From: Mycobacterium botniense
Lineage (GTDB): Bacteria; Actinomycetota; Actinomycetes; Mycobacteriales; Mycobacteriaceae
Length of the DNA stretch: 64,000 nt
NCBI RefSeq assembly: GCF_010723305.1
Contig: NZ_BLKW01000004.1
Coordinates: 310,001-374,000 of the forward strand
Reading direction: 5' to 3'
Position 1 is the first letter of the stretch. Each line of letters starts with the position of its first letter. Shown here piece by piece: positions 1-8,264 of this stretch. Both the position numbers and the translations under genes were made by a program. The notes beneath the pieces are model-generated. The model saw only the letters and a list, made by a program, of their open reading frames with translations. It ran no database searches and had not been told where the DNA came from.

Positions 1-141
1 ACACATCTGAACTGCCCGTGCGGCGAGGCCATCGTCGGCAAGGATGAGGACGAGCTGGTAGAGCTGACCCAGGCGCACCTGGCCAGTTCTCACCCCGGCC
101 TGGAGTATGACCGCGACGCCATTTTGTTCATGGCGTATTGA
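1..141 (+). CDS. C-terminal part of a DUF1059-like small protein
   Basis: The frame is open from the first base and ends at TGA 139-141, giving 46 residues, so the gene begins before the window. The visible part has a CPCGE motif followed by an acidic KDEDELVE stretch and ends in ILFMAY. This resembles the small DUF1059-type proteins of actinobacteria, which have no established function. In M. tuberculosis a small gene of this kind lies next to the Rv1157c orthologue. The next gene converges on it. The start codon and full length cannot be seen. Confidence 0.6.
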   Translation, partial: THLNCPCGEAIVGKDEDELVELTQAHLASSHPGLEYDRDAILFMAY

Positions 142-229
142 TCGTGTTGATCGTGCCGTCGTGATCGTGTCGTAGTGCCCGCGCCCGGCGATGCCGGGCC
201 GTGGAGCGCCGTGTTGCCGAGAGCGGCGG

Positions 230-1222
230 TCAGGGCACCACTGTCGAGCCGATGGTGGGCATGAACTGACACTGTTTGTCCTTGGTGGTGACCTGTCCGA
301 AGATCGTGGACACGATGCTGCCCGATCCGGTGTCGGCAATCGCGGTCAGCGTCGTCGGCCCGTCGGGGTTGATATCCGGGCGTGGTTTGAGCGTGGTGGT
401 GCCGGATTTTCCGGTGGTCAGGTTCACCCAGGTGACATTCAAGGGCAATTTCTGCACCTCGGCGGGCCCCGGAGTGCCGATGGCGGTGAATACGTAGGCG
501 GTCTGGCCGGGACCCGGACCCGGTGCAGGGATCTTGGCCGGCCCGGCGACCGAGAGCGCCGTCGCGATGGAGTTGCTGCCGTCGGCCAGGCAAGCGGTGC
601 CGATCGAGGGGTACAGGAAGTCTTGTGTCGGCGGTGCGTCCGGGCCGAAAGCCGATGCCGCAGGTGCCGGTGCGGCGGGCGCCCCCGCCGGTGATCCGAC
701 AGGCGGCGCCGGCGCGGCCGCTGGTGGGGGAGCGGACGCGACCGGCGGTGCCGCCTGAACGGTTGGCCCCGCCGCGTGCGCGGGGTCAACGCCGGTGGGT
801 AAGTGCGCCTGTGCACCCGGCTCCACCCCCGGTGGGGGCATATGAGCCGCGGGAGCGGCGCCCGTGGTTTCGTTGCGTGCCGGCTGGTTCAGATCCGCAT
901 GGCCCGGGACTTGGCCGGTGGGCTCCTGCACGAACTGGTTCACCGACGACGCGACGTTTTTGGACTCGTCGGGCGTGGACGGATTATGGGTGAACATGGA
1001 CGCGGCGGCCATCAACAGCTGCGACGCCTGCTCGGGGTGGGTCGCAGCCTGTTGGATGATCGGGCTTAACTGGGTGAGAGCCGGCAGGCCCGGTAGCTGT
1101 TGGGACGGGATCGGCGGCGGTGGTGCCGGTTCGGCGACTGCCGCAGGAGAGGCGACCAGGGCAATCGTCGACACAACCGCGCCGGCGACCAAGCCGCTGG
1201 CCAGGTTCCAGGTACGTACCAC
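230..1222 (-). CDS. Secreted Ala/Pro-rich protein (Rv1157c-like)
   Basis: 330 residues from a GTG start preceded by a GGGGGA ribosome site. Residues 1-31 form a typical Sec signal peptide (Arg near the start, hydrophobic core, Ala-x-Ala before a Pro-rich mature start). Residues about 100-190 are low-complexity Ala/Pro/Gly-rich sequence. The last 130 residues look folded and contain two Cys residues that could pair outside the cell. By sequence character and position it matches Rv1157c, an exported Ala/Pro-rich protein of unknown function. It lies in tandem with a second exported Pro-rich gene 43 bases upstream, so the two may be co-transcribed. No enzyme motif is visible. Confidence 0.85.
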   Translation of the reverse strand: MVRTWNLASGLVAGAVVSTIALVASPAAVAEPAPPPPIPSQQLPGLPALTQLSPIIQQAATHPEQASQLLMAAASMFTHNPSTPDESKNVASSVNQFVQEPTGQVPGHADLNQPARNETTGAAPAAHMPPPGVEPGAQAHLPTGVDPAHAAGPTVQAAPPVASAPPPAAAPAPPVGSPAGAPAAPAPAASAFGPDAPPTQDFLYPSIGTACLADGSNSIATALSVAGPAKIPAPGPGPGQTAYVFTAIGTPGPAEVQKLPLNVTWVNLTTGKSGTTTLKPRPDINPDGPTTLTAIADTGSGSIVSTIFGQVTTKDKQCQFMPTIGSTVVP

Positions 1223-1265
1223 GGTATTCCCCCAGTCGTCGACGGTGGTTTAGCCGGCTGACACC

Positions 1266-1907
1266 TCAGGGCAGCCCGGACAGAGGCAGGAGCAGGGCGT
1301 CGCGCGCGGCGGCGGGTGCTGCACCCGGAGCAGCCGCGGCAACCGTGGCCGGTGGGGTCGCGCCCCGCGCGCCCGGCATGCCGCCCGACGCGATCGACAA
1401 CAGATCGCCCGGGAACGACACCTGCTGGGGCAGCGGTACTGGCAGGAACGGCAGCTGTGGCAGGTCAACCTTCGCCGAAGGCAGCAACTGATTCGATCCG
1501 GCGGCCGGGACCGTGGTGGTCGCGCCCGGGATGACCGATGTCGTGGCCGGCAGACCCGTCGTCGCCCCGGGAAGTACCGACGTCATCCCGGGCATCGCAG
1601 CAGGCGTTCCGGGCAGGCCCACCGGCGTGCCGGGCAGCGTTCCCGGCTGCGGCACACTGATCGCGGCGCTGGCCAACGGCGGCGGCGTTTGAGGTACCGG
1701 CGGCGGGGCACCTAAGGCGGTTGCGAGGTTCTGCAGCATCTGCGGGGCCCTAACGGCCGTGTTCGCGAGCTGTTCCCCGACGTTGGGGACTGGTGCCGGC
1801 GCCGCCGGGTCGGCGTGGGCTGTGCCCATCAGCCCGCCTGCGAGGAGTGCGGCTGACGATCCCACGACGACGATGGTGGGGCGCAATAACGTCCACGGTG
1901 TTGGCAT
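1266..1907 (-). CDS. Secreted Ala/Pro-rich protein (Rv1158c-like)
   Basis: 213 residues from ATG 1907, chosen over a longer frame to 1973 because AGGGAG lies just upstream and the protein then begins with a proper signal peptide (residues 1-32, ending in Ala-His-Ala before DPAAPAP). The mature part contains imperfect repeats of the form LPGxxxxLP or MPGxTSVLPGAT at about residues 85-135, then Pro/Ala-rich sequence to the end. It corresponds to Rv1158c. It is exported, probably unstructured and possibly cell-wall associated; no function is known. It shares the 162-base upstream gap with the divergent pimE. Confidence 0.83.
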   Translation of the reverse strand: MPTPWTLLRPTIVVVGSSAALLAGGLMGTAHADPAAPAPVPNVGEQLANTAVRAPQMLQNLATALGAPPPVPQTPPPLASAAISVPQPGTLPGTPVGLPGTPAAMPGMTSVLPGATTGLPATTSVIPGATTTVPAAGSNQLLPSAKVDLPQLPFLPVPLPQQVSFPGDLLSIASGGMPGARGATPPATVAAAAPGAAPAAARDALLLPLSGLP

Positions 1908-2069
1908 GATTCTCCCTAGGTCTCGACGACAGGTCCCAGGGCCGATCGTTCGCCTGTGGTCAAAGTGACTCAAGTGACACGTGTGGCGGTTATTCGATCG
2001 TTACGCACCCGAGCGGTGACGGTGACCGGCCTGCCGGCGCCCGGTTGCGCCGTTCGCGCAACCGAGAGC

Positions 2070-3380
2070 ATGACCCGTGACGAGTTAAGCCCTAAAGTCG
2101 GAGAAATCGACACCACCTCGGCCGCCCCGGCGGCACCACTCATCCGCCGGCAGGCGGTCGCATGGGACGCTGCCGCGCCGCTGGTGTTGGCCCTCAGCAT
2201 CGCGGCGCGTCTGGCCTGGACATATCTCGCGCCGAACGGCGCGAACTTCGTCGATCTGCATGTCTACATTGGTGGCGCAGCCACCATTGACCATCCCGAC
2301 ACGCTCTACAGCTATGTCTACGCCGACCAGACACCGGATTTTCCCCTGCCGTTTACTTACCCGCCGTTCGCGGCGGTTGTCTTCTACCCACTGCACCTGC
2401 TGCCGTTCGGGGTAGTGGCTTTTGCCTGGCAGATCGGAACCATGGCCGCGCTATACGGCGTGGTGCGAATCAGCCAGCGTCTGCTCGGTATCCCGGCCGG
2501 CCGCGGTCAGCGTGCTGCGATGCTATGGACGGCGGTCAGCATCTGGATCGAGCCGCTGCGGGGCACATTCGACTACGGGCAGGTCAATGTGCCGCTGGTG
2601 CTGGCCGTCCTGTGGGCCGCCTACAGCCTGCGGTGGTGGGTATCGGGCCTGTTGATCGGCCTCGCCGCGGGGGTGAAATTGACACCGGCGATCGCCGGCG
2701 TGTACTTGGTCGGTGTCCGCCGGTGGGGCGCGGCGGTATTTTCCGCCGCGGTGTTTGTGGCCAGCGTCGCGGTGTCGGCCCTGGTAGTCGGCGACCAGGC
2801 CCGCTACTACTTCACCCACCTGCTGGGTGACACCCACCGGGTGGGGCCGGTCGAAACATCGGTCAACCAATCCTGGCGCGGCGGTATCTCCCGTATTTTC
2901 GGCCATGATGCCGGCTATGGCCCGTTGGTCTTGGCCGCGCTTGCGCTCACCGCGATCATCGCGGTCGCCGCTTGGCGAGCACTCGACGGCATCAGAACCG
3001 GTGAGGCCACCCAACCCGACCGGCTGGGCAAACTGCTGGTGGTCGAATTGTTCGGGCTGCTGCTCTCACCGATTTCGTGGACGCACCACTGGGTGTGGCT
3101 GGTGCCGTTGATGATCTGGCTCATTCACGGGCCGCTGCGCGAACGTCGCGGCGCGCGGATCCTGGGCTGGGGGTGGCTTGTGCTGACCATCATCGGTGTG
3201 CCGTGGTTGCTCAGCTTCGCCCAACCGACCATTTGGCAAGCTGGACGCCCGTGGTATCTGGCCTGGGGTGGGCTCGTCTATATCGTGGCGACGCTGGCGA
3301 CTTTGACCTGGATCGCCGCGGCGAGGGGTCGCAGCGCCGGGTCAGGCACGACACCGGTGACAATGGCAACGGTGTGCTAG
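2070..3380 (+). CDS. pimE: Polyprenol-phosphate-mannose alpha-1,2-mannosyltransferase PimE
   Basis: A multi-spanning GT-C glycosyltransferase that adds the fifth mannose in an alpha-1,2 link to phosphatidylinositol mannosides at the plasma membrane, giving the polar PIMs. The start at ATG 2070 gives 436 residues, close to the roughly 430 of the family; an upstream GTG at 1956 would add 38 unlikely residues. The first periplasmic loop holds the motif NFVDLHVY, in which D62 matches the essential GT-C aspartate (D58 in M. smegmatis PimE). About ten hydrophobic helices follow. The stop codon shares a CTAG palindrome with the stop of convergent phhB. lpqW, which controls PIM/LAM balance, is also in this window. 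Confidence 0.93.
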   Translation: MTRDELSPKVGEIDTTSAAPAAPLIRRQAVAWDAAAPLVLALSIAARLAWTYLAPNGANFVDLHVYIGGAATIDHPDTLYSYVYADQTPDFPLPFTYPPFAAVVFYPLHLLPFGVVAFAWQIGTMAALYGVVRISQRLLGIPAGRGQRAAMLWTAVSIWIEPLRGTFDYGQVNVPLVLAVLWAAYSLRWWVSGLLIGLAAGVKLTPAIAGVYLVGVRRWGAAVFSAAVFVASVAVSALVVGDQARYYFTHLLGDTHRVGPVETSVNQSWRGGISRIFGHDAGYGPLVLAALALTAIIAVAAWRALDGIRTGEATQPDRLGKLLVVELFGLLLSPISWTHHWVWLVPLMIWLIHGPLRERRGARILGWGWLVLTIIGVPWLLSFAQPTIWQAGRPWYLAWGGLVYIVATLATLTWIAAARGRSAGSGTTPVTMATVC

Positions 3381-3661
3381 GTGCCGAGCATCTCGTTGAT
3401 GTCGCGTGCCATTGCGATGTCGTTTTCGGTAATACCGCCCGCTGAATGGGTGACCAACGAAAAAGTCACCGTCCGCCAACGGATATCGATATCGGGATGA
3501 TGATTTTTCGCTTCGGCGTGCTCGGCCACCCGGCGTACCGCGTCGATACCCGCCATAAACGACGGGAACTTGATCGACCGGCGCAGGACGCCTTCGGCGC
3601 GCGTCCAGCCGGTCAGGGCGGGCAGTGCGGCGTCTACTTGCTCATCCGATAACACAGCCAT
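3377..3661 (-). CDS. phhB: Pterin-4a-carbinolamine dehydratase
   Basis: 94 residues from ATG 3661; the longer frame to 3694 lacks a credible start. The PCD signature is clear: [13 protein letters not shown] near residues 50-62 carries the catalytic His pair, followed by [14 protein letters not shown]. The family dehydrates 4a-hydroxy-tetrahydropterin or acts as a DcoH-type protein; its role in mycobacteria is unproven, since no phenylalanine hydroxylase is evident here. It matches Rv1159A. A TACCGT hexamer six bases before ATG suggests a leaderless transcript from a promoter that overlaps the mutT2 promoter on the other strand. Confidence 0.9.
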   Translation of the reverse strand: MAVLSDEQVDAALPALTGWTRAEGVLRRSIKFPSFMAGIDAVRRVAEHAEAKNHHPDIDIRWRTVTFSLVTHSAGGITENDIAMARDINEMLGT

Positions 3662-3666
3662 ACACC

Positions 3667-3680
3667 GACGGTATACCGTC
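3667..3680. promoter_or_regulatory. 14-bp perfect palindrome between phhB and mutT2
   Basis: GACGGTATACCGTC is identical to its reverse complement. It lies in the 26-base gap between the divergent start codons. On each strand it provides TACCGT, a TANNNT-type -10 hexamer, six bases before the phhB ATG and eight bases before the mutT2 ATG. This looks like two overlapping, back-to-back -10 elements giving leaderless transcripts in both directions. It could also be a repressor site. Confidence 0.55.
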
Positions 3681-3687
3681 ACTGACC

Positions 3688-4077
3688 ATGCCAAACCAGA
3701 TCGTTGTGGCCGGCGCGATCATCTGCGGCTCTGCGGTCTTGCTGGCCCAGCGGCGTCGGCCACCGGAATTGGCGGGGCGGTGGGAGTTACCCGGTGGCAA
3801 GGTGGCGCCCGGCGAGACCGACCGCGCCGCGCTGGCCCGTGAATTGGCCGAGGAGTTGGGCCTTGAGGTCGTGGTAGGTGCGCGCCTGGGCGACGACGTT
3901 GCCCTCGACGGAACGATGACGCTTCGCGCGTACCGGGTGCGGGTGATCCGGGGTCAACCGCATCCACGCGACCACTGCGCGCTACGGTGGGTGACCGCGG
4001 CCGAACTTCCCGACATCGATTGGGTTCCGGCCGATCGCGAGTGGTTGGCACAGTTGACCGAAGCCCTCACCACGTGA
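3688..4077 (+). CDS. mutT2: Nudix NTP pyrophosphohydrolase MutT2
   Basis: 129 residues from ATG 3688; the family is about 140. The Nudix box runs from GGKVAPGET to RELAEELGL (about residues 36-59) with the RELxEELG core intact. Members cleave nucleoside triphosphates to the monophosphate plus pyrophosphate; the M. tuberculosis protein is described as preferring cytidine nucleotides, which suggests pool cleaning. It is the Rv1160 orthologue by order and sequence. The start is set by the conserved beginning [11 protein letters not shown] and by the divergent promoter that it shares with phhB. Confidence 0.9.
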   Translation: MPNQIVVAGAIICGSAVLLAQRRRPPELAGRWELPGGKVAPGETDRAALARELAEELGLEVVVGARLGDDVALDGTMTLRAYRVRVIRGQPHPRDHCALRWVTAAELPDIDWVPADREWLAQLTEALTT

Positions 4078-4543
4078 TCAGTCACGACACCCGGTCGCAG
4101 ACAAGACGAGGCTCGAGACGCACAGAATTCTTGCAGACAAGTCACAGCATATGCGAAGGTCGGCGCGATGAAATTCTATGGTGGGCTTCCCATTACACAG
4201 ATAGTCAAATCATTGACGCGGAATTGGCATCGCGCTAGTAGAAAAGATGATTTTCGGCCACATATGGGTACGGACGATGGCCTATGGCGTGCGATGAGCG
4301 CGGCGTGTGCTCGCCGGATTTACGCGGAACAGCGGCAGTGTCGCACGCGCTAGCATGCCGGGCCGCAGCATCTATGCTTTATGGGCTGTTGTCGACACGC
4401 ATGTGGGCTGACGGTGTGGTCGGCCCCGCACTGATGGTGACCGGCCGGGTCGCGCCGTCGGCTGGTCTGCGATACACCGTGACAGGGCTGCGCGCTCACG
4501 GCGGGCGACGAGACGCTCCGCCGGCTGTTAAGGAGGTCTTTGT
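4078..4543 (+). promoter_or_regulatory. narG upstream region with AT-rich core and candidate promoter
   Basis: 466 bases without a convincing gene. The part from about 4165 to 4270 is visibly AT-richer than its surroundings. In it, TTGACG at 4213-4218 and TAGTAG at 4236-4241 are 17 bases apart, a plausible sigma-A-type promoter that would leave a leader of about 300 bases before narG. TAAGGAGG at 4529-4536, seven bases before the TTG start, is a very strong ribosome site. I did not recognise a specific regulator site. The long leader leaves room for post-transcriptional control, which is inference. Confidence 0.35.
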
Positions 4544-7500
4544 TTGACCACGACACCCCACGTTGGCGGACCTCTCGAGGAGTTGCTTGAGCGCAGTGGC
4601 CGCTTCTTCACCCCCGGCGAGTTCTCCACAGACCTGCGCACTGTCACCCGCCGCGGCGGGAGGGATGCAGATGTTTTTTATCGCGACCGCTGGAGCCACG
4701 ACAAAGTAGTGCGCTCGACCCACGGGGTCAACTGCACTGGGTCGTGCTCGTGGAAGATCTACGTCAAAGACGGCATCATCACGTGGGAAACGCAGCAGAC
4801 CGATTACCCGTCGGTGGGACCTGACCGGCCCGAATACGAACCGCGCGGCTGCCCGCGGGGCGCGTCGTTCTCCTGGTACAGCTACTCGCCGACCCGCGTG
4901 CGCTACCCCTATGCCCGCGGTGTGCTCGTGGAAATGTTCCGGGAAGCCAAAGCCCGACTCGGCGACCCGGTGCTGGCCTGGGCCGATATCCAGGCCGACC
5001 CCGAGCGTCGCCGCCGCTACCAGCGGGCCCGTGGTAAAGGCGGCCTGGTGCGGGTGACCTGGGCCGAAGCCACCGAAATGATCGCCGCAGCCCATGTGCA
5101 CACCATCAAGACCTACGGGCCCGACAGGATCGCCGGATTTTCCCCGATCCCGGCGATGTCGATGGTCAGTCACGCCGCGGGCTGCCGGTTCGTCGAGTTG
5201 ATCGGCGGCGCGATGGTTTCGTTCTACGACTGGTACGCGGATTTGCCGGTGGCCTCGCCGCAGGTGTTTGGTGATCAGACCGACGTACCGGAATCCGGGG
5301 ACTGGTGGGACGCCGCGTATCTGGTGATGTGGGGTTCCAATGTCCCGATCACCCGGACACCCGACGCGCACTGGATGGCCGAGGCCCGTTACCGCGGAAC
5401 CAAAGTTGTTGTCGTCAGCCCCGATTACGCCGATAACACCAAGTTCGCCGACGAGTGGATGCCGTGCGCTGCGGGTACTGACGCAGCGCTGGCCATGGCC
5501 ATGGGCCACGTAATACTCACCGAATGTTACGTGCGCAAACAGGTTCCGTTCTTCGTCGACTATGTGCGCCGCTACACAGATCTGCCGTTTTTGATCAAGC
5601 TGGAAAAGCGCGGGGACGCGCTGGTACCCGGGAAGTTTCTCACCGCCGCTGACATCGGTCAGGAGGTCGAGAACGCGGCGTTCAAACCCGCACTGCTGGA
5701 TGAGGTCACCGACACCGTCGTGGTGCCCCATGGCTCGCTGGGATTCCGCTACGGCGAAGACGGTGTGGGTAAGTGGAACCTTGACTTGGGTGAGGTGGTC
5801 CCGGCGCTCAGTGCCCAACGTGTCAGCGGCGCCGACAGCGAGACGGCGCTGGTCGCACTGCCCAGCTTCGATACGGTCGACGGGCACGGCGAAACGGTGA
5901 CGCGGGGGGTTCCGGTACGCCGTGTTGGAAAGCATTTGGTGTGCACGGTCTTTGACTTGATGCTTGCCCACTACGGGGTGATGCGCCCGGGGCTGCCCGG
6001 CCAGTGGCCCACCGGCTATGACGATCCCAGTCAGCCGAACACCCCGGCCTGGCAGGAGCCGATCACCGGGGTATCGGCCGCGCAGGCGATCCGCATCGCC
6101 CGGGAATTCGCTCGCAGCGCGGAGGAATCCGGCGGGCGGTCGATGGTGATCATGGGCGGCGGGATCTGCCACTGGTTCCACGGGGACGCCACCTATCGGT
6201 CGGTGCTTACGCTGCTGCTGCTGACCGGGTCGATGGGACGCAACGGCGGGGGTTGGGCCCATTACGTCGGCCAGGAGAAGATCCGGCCGCTGACTGGGTG
6301 GCAGACGATGGCGATGGCCAGCGACTGGTCGCGCCCCCCGCGGCAGGTGCCCGGCGCCTCCTACTGGTATACCCACACCGACCAGTGGCGCTACGACGCC
6401 TACGGAGCGGACAAGCTGGCCAGCCCGGTGGGACGCGGCCGGTTCGCCGGCAAGCACACGATCGACCTGCTGGCTTCCGCGGTGGCAATGGGGTGGAGCC
6501 CGTTTTATCCGCAATTCGACCGCTCCAGCCTCGACGTCGCCGACGAGGCCCGTGCGGCCGGTCGTGAGGTCGGCGAATACGTTGGCGAGCAGCTGGCGGC
6601 GGGGACACTGAAACTGTCGATCACCGATCCTGACAACCCGGTCAACTGGCCGCGGGTGCTCACGGTGTGGCGAGCCAACCTGATCGGTTCATCAGGAAAG
6701 GGCGGGGAATACTTCCTGCGGCACCTCCTGGGCACCGACTCCGACATCCAGTGCGATCCGCCGGCCGGTGGGGTGCGGCCCGGTGTTGTCGCCTGCGATG
6801 GGGACATTCCGGACGGAAAACTGGATCTGTTGTTGTCGCTCGACTTCCGGATGACGTCGACGACTTTGGTGTCGGACGTGGTGCTGCCCGCGGCGACCTG
6901 GTACGAGAAGGCCGACTTGTCCAGCACCGACATGCATCCGTATGTGCATGCGTTCAGTCCGGCGATCGACCCTCCATGGGAAACGCGTTCGGACTTCGAA
7001 GCATTCGGTGCTATTGCCCGCGCTTTCAGCGCGTTGGCCAAGCGGCATTTAGGCACTCGCAGTGACGTGGTACTGACCGCGTTGTTGCATGACACCCCGG
7101 ACGCGATGACGTATGCCGATGGTGCCGAACATGATTGGCTGCGTACCGGGGAAGTTCCGGTCGCCGGAAGGACTATGGGCAAGCTCGCTGTGGTGGAGCG
7201 CGACTACGGCGCGATCTATGACAAGTGGGTGACGCTGGGACCGTTGGTGGAAAAGTTCGGGCTGACCACCAAGGGTTTCACCGTGCATCCTTTCCGGGAG
7301 GTCGACGAGCTATCGGCGAAATTCGGGGTGATGAATTCCGGTGCGGCGGCGGGCCGTCCGGCTATTACCACGGCCCAGCGGATGGCCGATGTGATACTGG
7401 CGCTGTCGGGGACATGCAACGGCCGGCTCGCGGTCGAAGGTTTCCGGGAGCTGGAAAAACGCACCGGCCAGCGACTGGCGCACCTGGCCGAAGGCAGTGA

Positions 7501-8230
7501 GGAGCGCCGCATCACCTATGCCGATATCCAGGCACGCCCGGTGCCGGTGATCACCAGCCCGGAGTGGTCCGGCAGTGAGTCGGGCGGGCGGCGCTATGCC
7601 CCGTTCACGATCAACATCGAGAACCTCAAGCCTTTCCACACGATCACCGGCCGGATGCACTTCTATCTGGCCCACGACTGGCTGGAGGAACTCGGCGAGC
7701 AGCTACCCGTCTACCGCCCGCCGCTGGACATGGCGCGGTTATTCAACGCACCCCAACTTGGACATGACGGAATCGGGCTGACCGTGCGGTATCTGACCCC
7801 GCACTCCAAGTGGTCGTTCCACTCGACCTATCAGGACAACCTGTACATGCTCTCGTTGTCCCGCGGCGGCCCCACCATGTGGATGAGTCCCGGGGACGCA
7901 GCGAAAATCAATGTGCGCGACAATGATTGGGTCGAGGCGGTTAACGCCAACGGTGTCTTCGTGTGCCGGGCGATCGTCTCACACCGCATGCCCGACGGTG
8001 TGGTGTTCGTCTACCACGTGCAGGAACGCACCGTCGACACACCGCGAACGGAGACCAGCGGTCGGCGCGGGGGTAACCACAATGCGCTGACCCGGGTGCG
8101 GATCAAGCCCAGCCACCTGGCCGGTGGCTACGGTCAGTTCGCATTCGCATTCAATTACCTGGGACCGACCGGCAATCAGCGTGACGAGGTGACCGTGGTG
8201 CGCCGCCGCAACCAGGAGGTGCGGTACTGA
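4544..8230 (+). CDS. narG: Respiratory nitrate reductase alpha subunit
   Basis: 1228 residues from a TTG start with a near-perfect TAAGGAGG site, matching M. tuberculosis NarG (Rv1161) almost residue for residue over long stretches. It is the catalytic subunit that reduces nitrate to nitrite on the cytoplasmic side of the membrane, with a Mo-bis-MGD cofactor and one [4Fe-4S] cluster (FS0). The FS0 ligands are H60, C64, C68 and C103 in an H-x3-C-x3-C-x34-C pattern. D229, in SFYDWYADLP, corresponds to the aspartate that coordinates molybdenum in E. coli NarG. No twin-arginine signal is seen, as expected for a cytoplasm-facing enzyme. It is the first gene of narGHJI. Confidence 0.97.
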   Translation: MTTTPHVGGPLEELLERSGRFFTPGEFSTDLRTVTRRGGRDADVFYRDRWSHDKVVRSTHGVNCTGSCSWKIYVKDGIITWETQQTDYPSVGPDRPEYEPRGCPRGASFSWYSYSPTRVRYPYARGVLVEMFREAKARLGDPVLAWADIQADPERRRRYQRARGKGGLVRVTWAEATEMIAAAHVHTIKTYGPDRIAGFSPIPAMSMVSHAAGCRFVELIGGAMVSFYDWYADLPVASPQVFGDQTDVPESGDWWDAAYLVMWGSNVPITRTPDAHWMAEARYRGTKVVVVSPDYADNTKFADEWMPCAAGTDAALAMAMGHVILTECYVRKQVPFFVDYVRRYTDLPFLIKLEKRGDALVPGKFLTAADIGQEVENAAFKPALLDEVTDTVVVPHGSLGFRYGEDGVGKWNLDLGEVVPALSAQRVSGADSETALVALPSFDTVDGHGETVTRGVPVRRVGKHLVCTVFDLMLAHYGVMRPGLPGQWPTGYDDPSQPNTPAWQEPITGVSAAQAIRIAREFARSAEESGGRSMVIMGGGICHWFHGDATYRSVLTLLLLTGSMGRNGGGWAHYVGQEKIRPLTGWQTMAMASDWSRPPRQVPGASYWYTHTDQWRYDAYGADKLASPVGRGRFAGKHTIDLLASAVAMGWSPFYPQFDRSSLDVADEARAAGREVGEYVGEQLAAGTLKLSITDPDNPVNWPRVLTVWRANLIGSSGKGGEYFLRHLLGTDSDIQCDPPAGGVRPGVVACDGDIPDGKLDLLLSLDFRMTSTTLVSDVVLPAATWYEKADLSSTDMHPYVHAFSPAIDPPWETRSDFEAFGAIARAFSALAKRHLGTRSDVVLTALLHDTPDAMTYADGAEHDWLRTGEVPVAGRTMGKLAVVERDYGAIYDKWVTLGPLVEKFGLTTKGFTVHPFREVDELSAKFGVMNSGAAAGRPAITTAQRMADVILALSGTCNGRLAVEGFRELEKRTGQRLAHLAEGSEERRITYADIQARPVPVITSPEWSGSESGGRRYAPFTINIENLKPFHTITGRMHFYLAHDWLEELGEQLPVYRPPLDMARLFNAPQLGHDGIGLTVRYLTPHSKWSFHSTYQDNLYMLSLSRGGPTMWMSPGDAAKINVRDNDWVEAVNANGVFVCRAIVSHRMPDGVVFVYHVQERTVDTPRTETSGRRGGNHNALTRVRIKPSHLAGGYGQFAFAFNYLGPTGNQRDEVTVVRRRNQEVRY

Positions 8231-8264
8231 TGCGCCGAGTAGAGCGCCGGGAGCGAGGCCTGCG

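Noticed and set aside
4168..4353. 61-codon frame in the narG upstream region
   Set aside because: ATG has only a weak AAGG upstream, and the sequence has no coding character or recognisable homologue.
4496..6514. 672-codon open frame antisense to narG
   Set aside because: It mirrors the GC-rich codon pattern of narG, has no family resemblance and no ribosome site; narG is certain.
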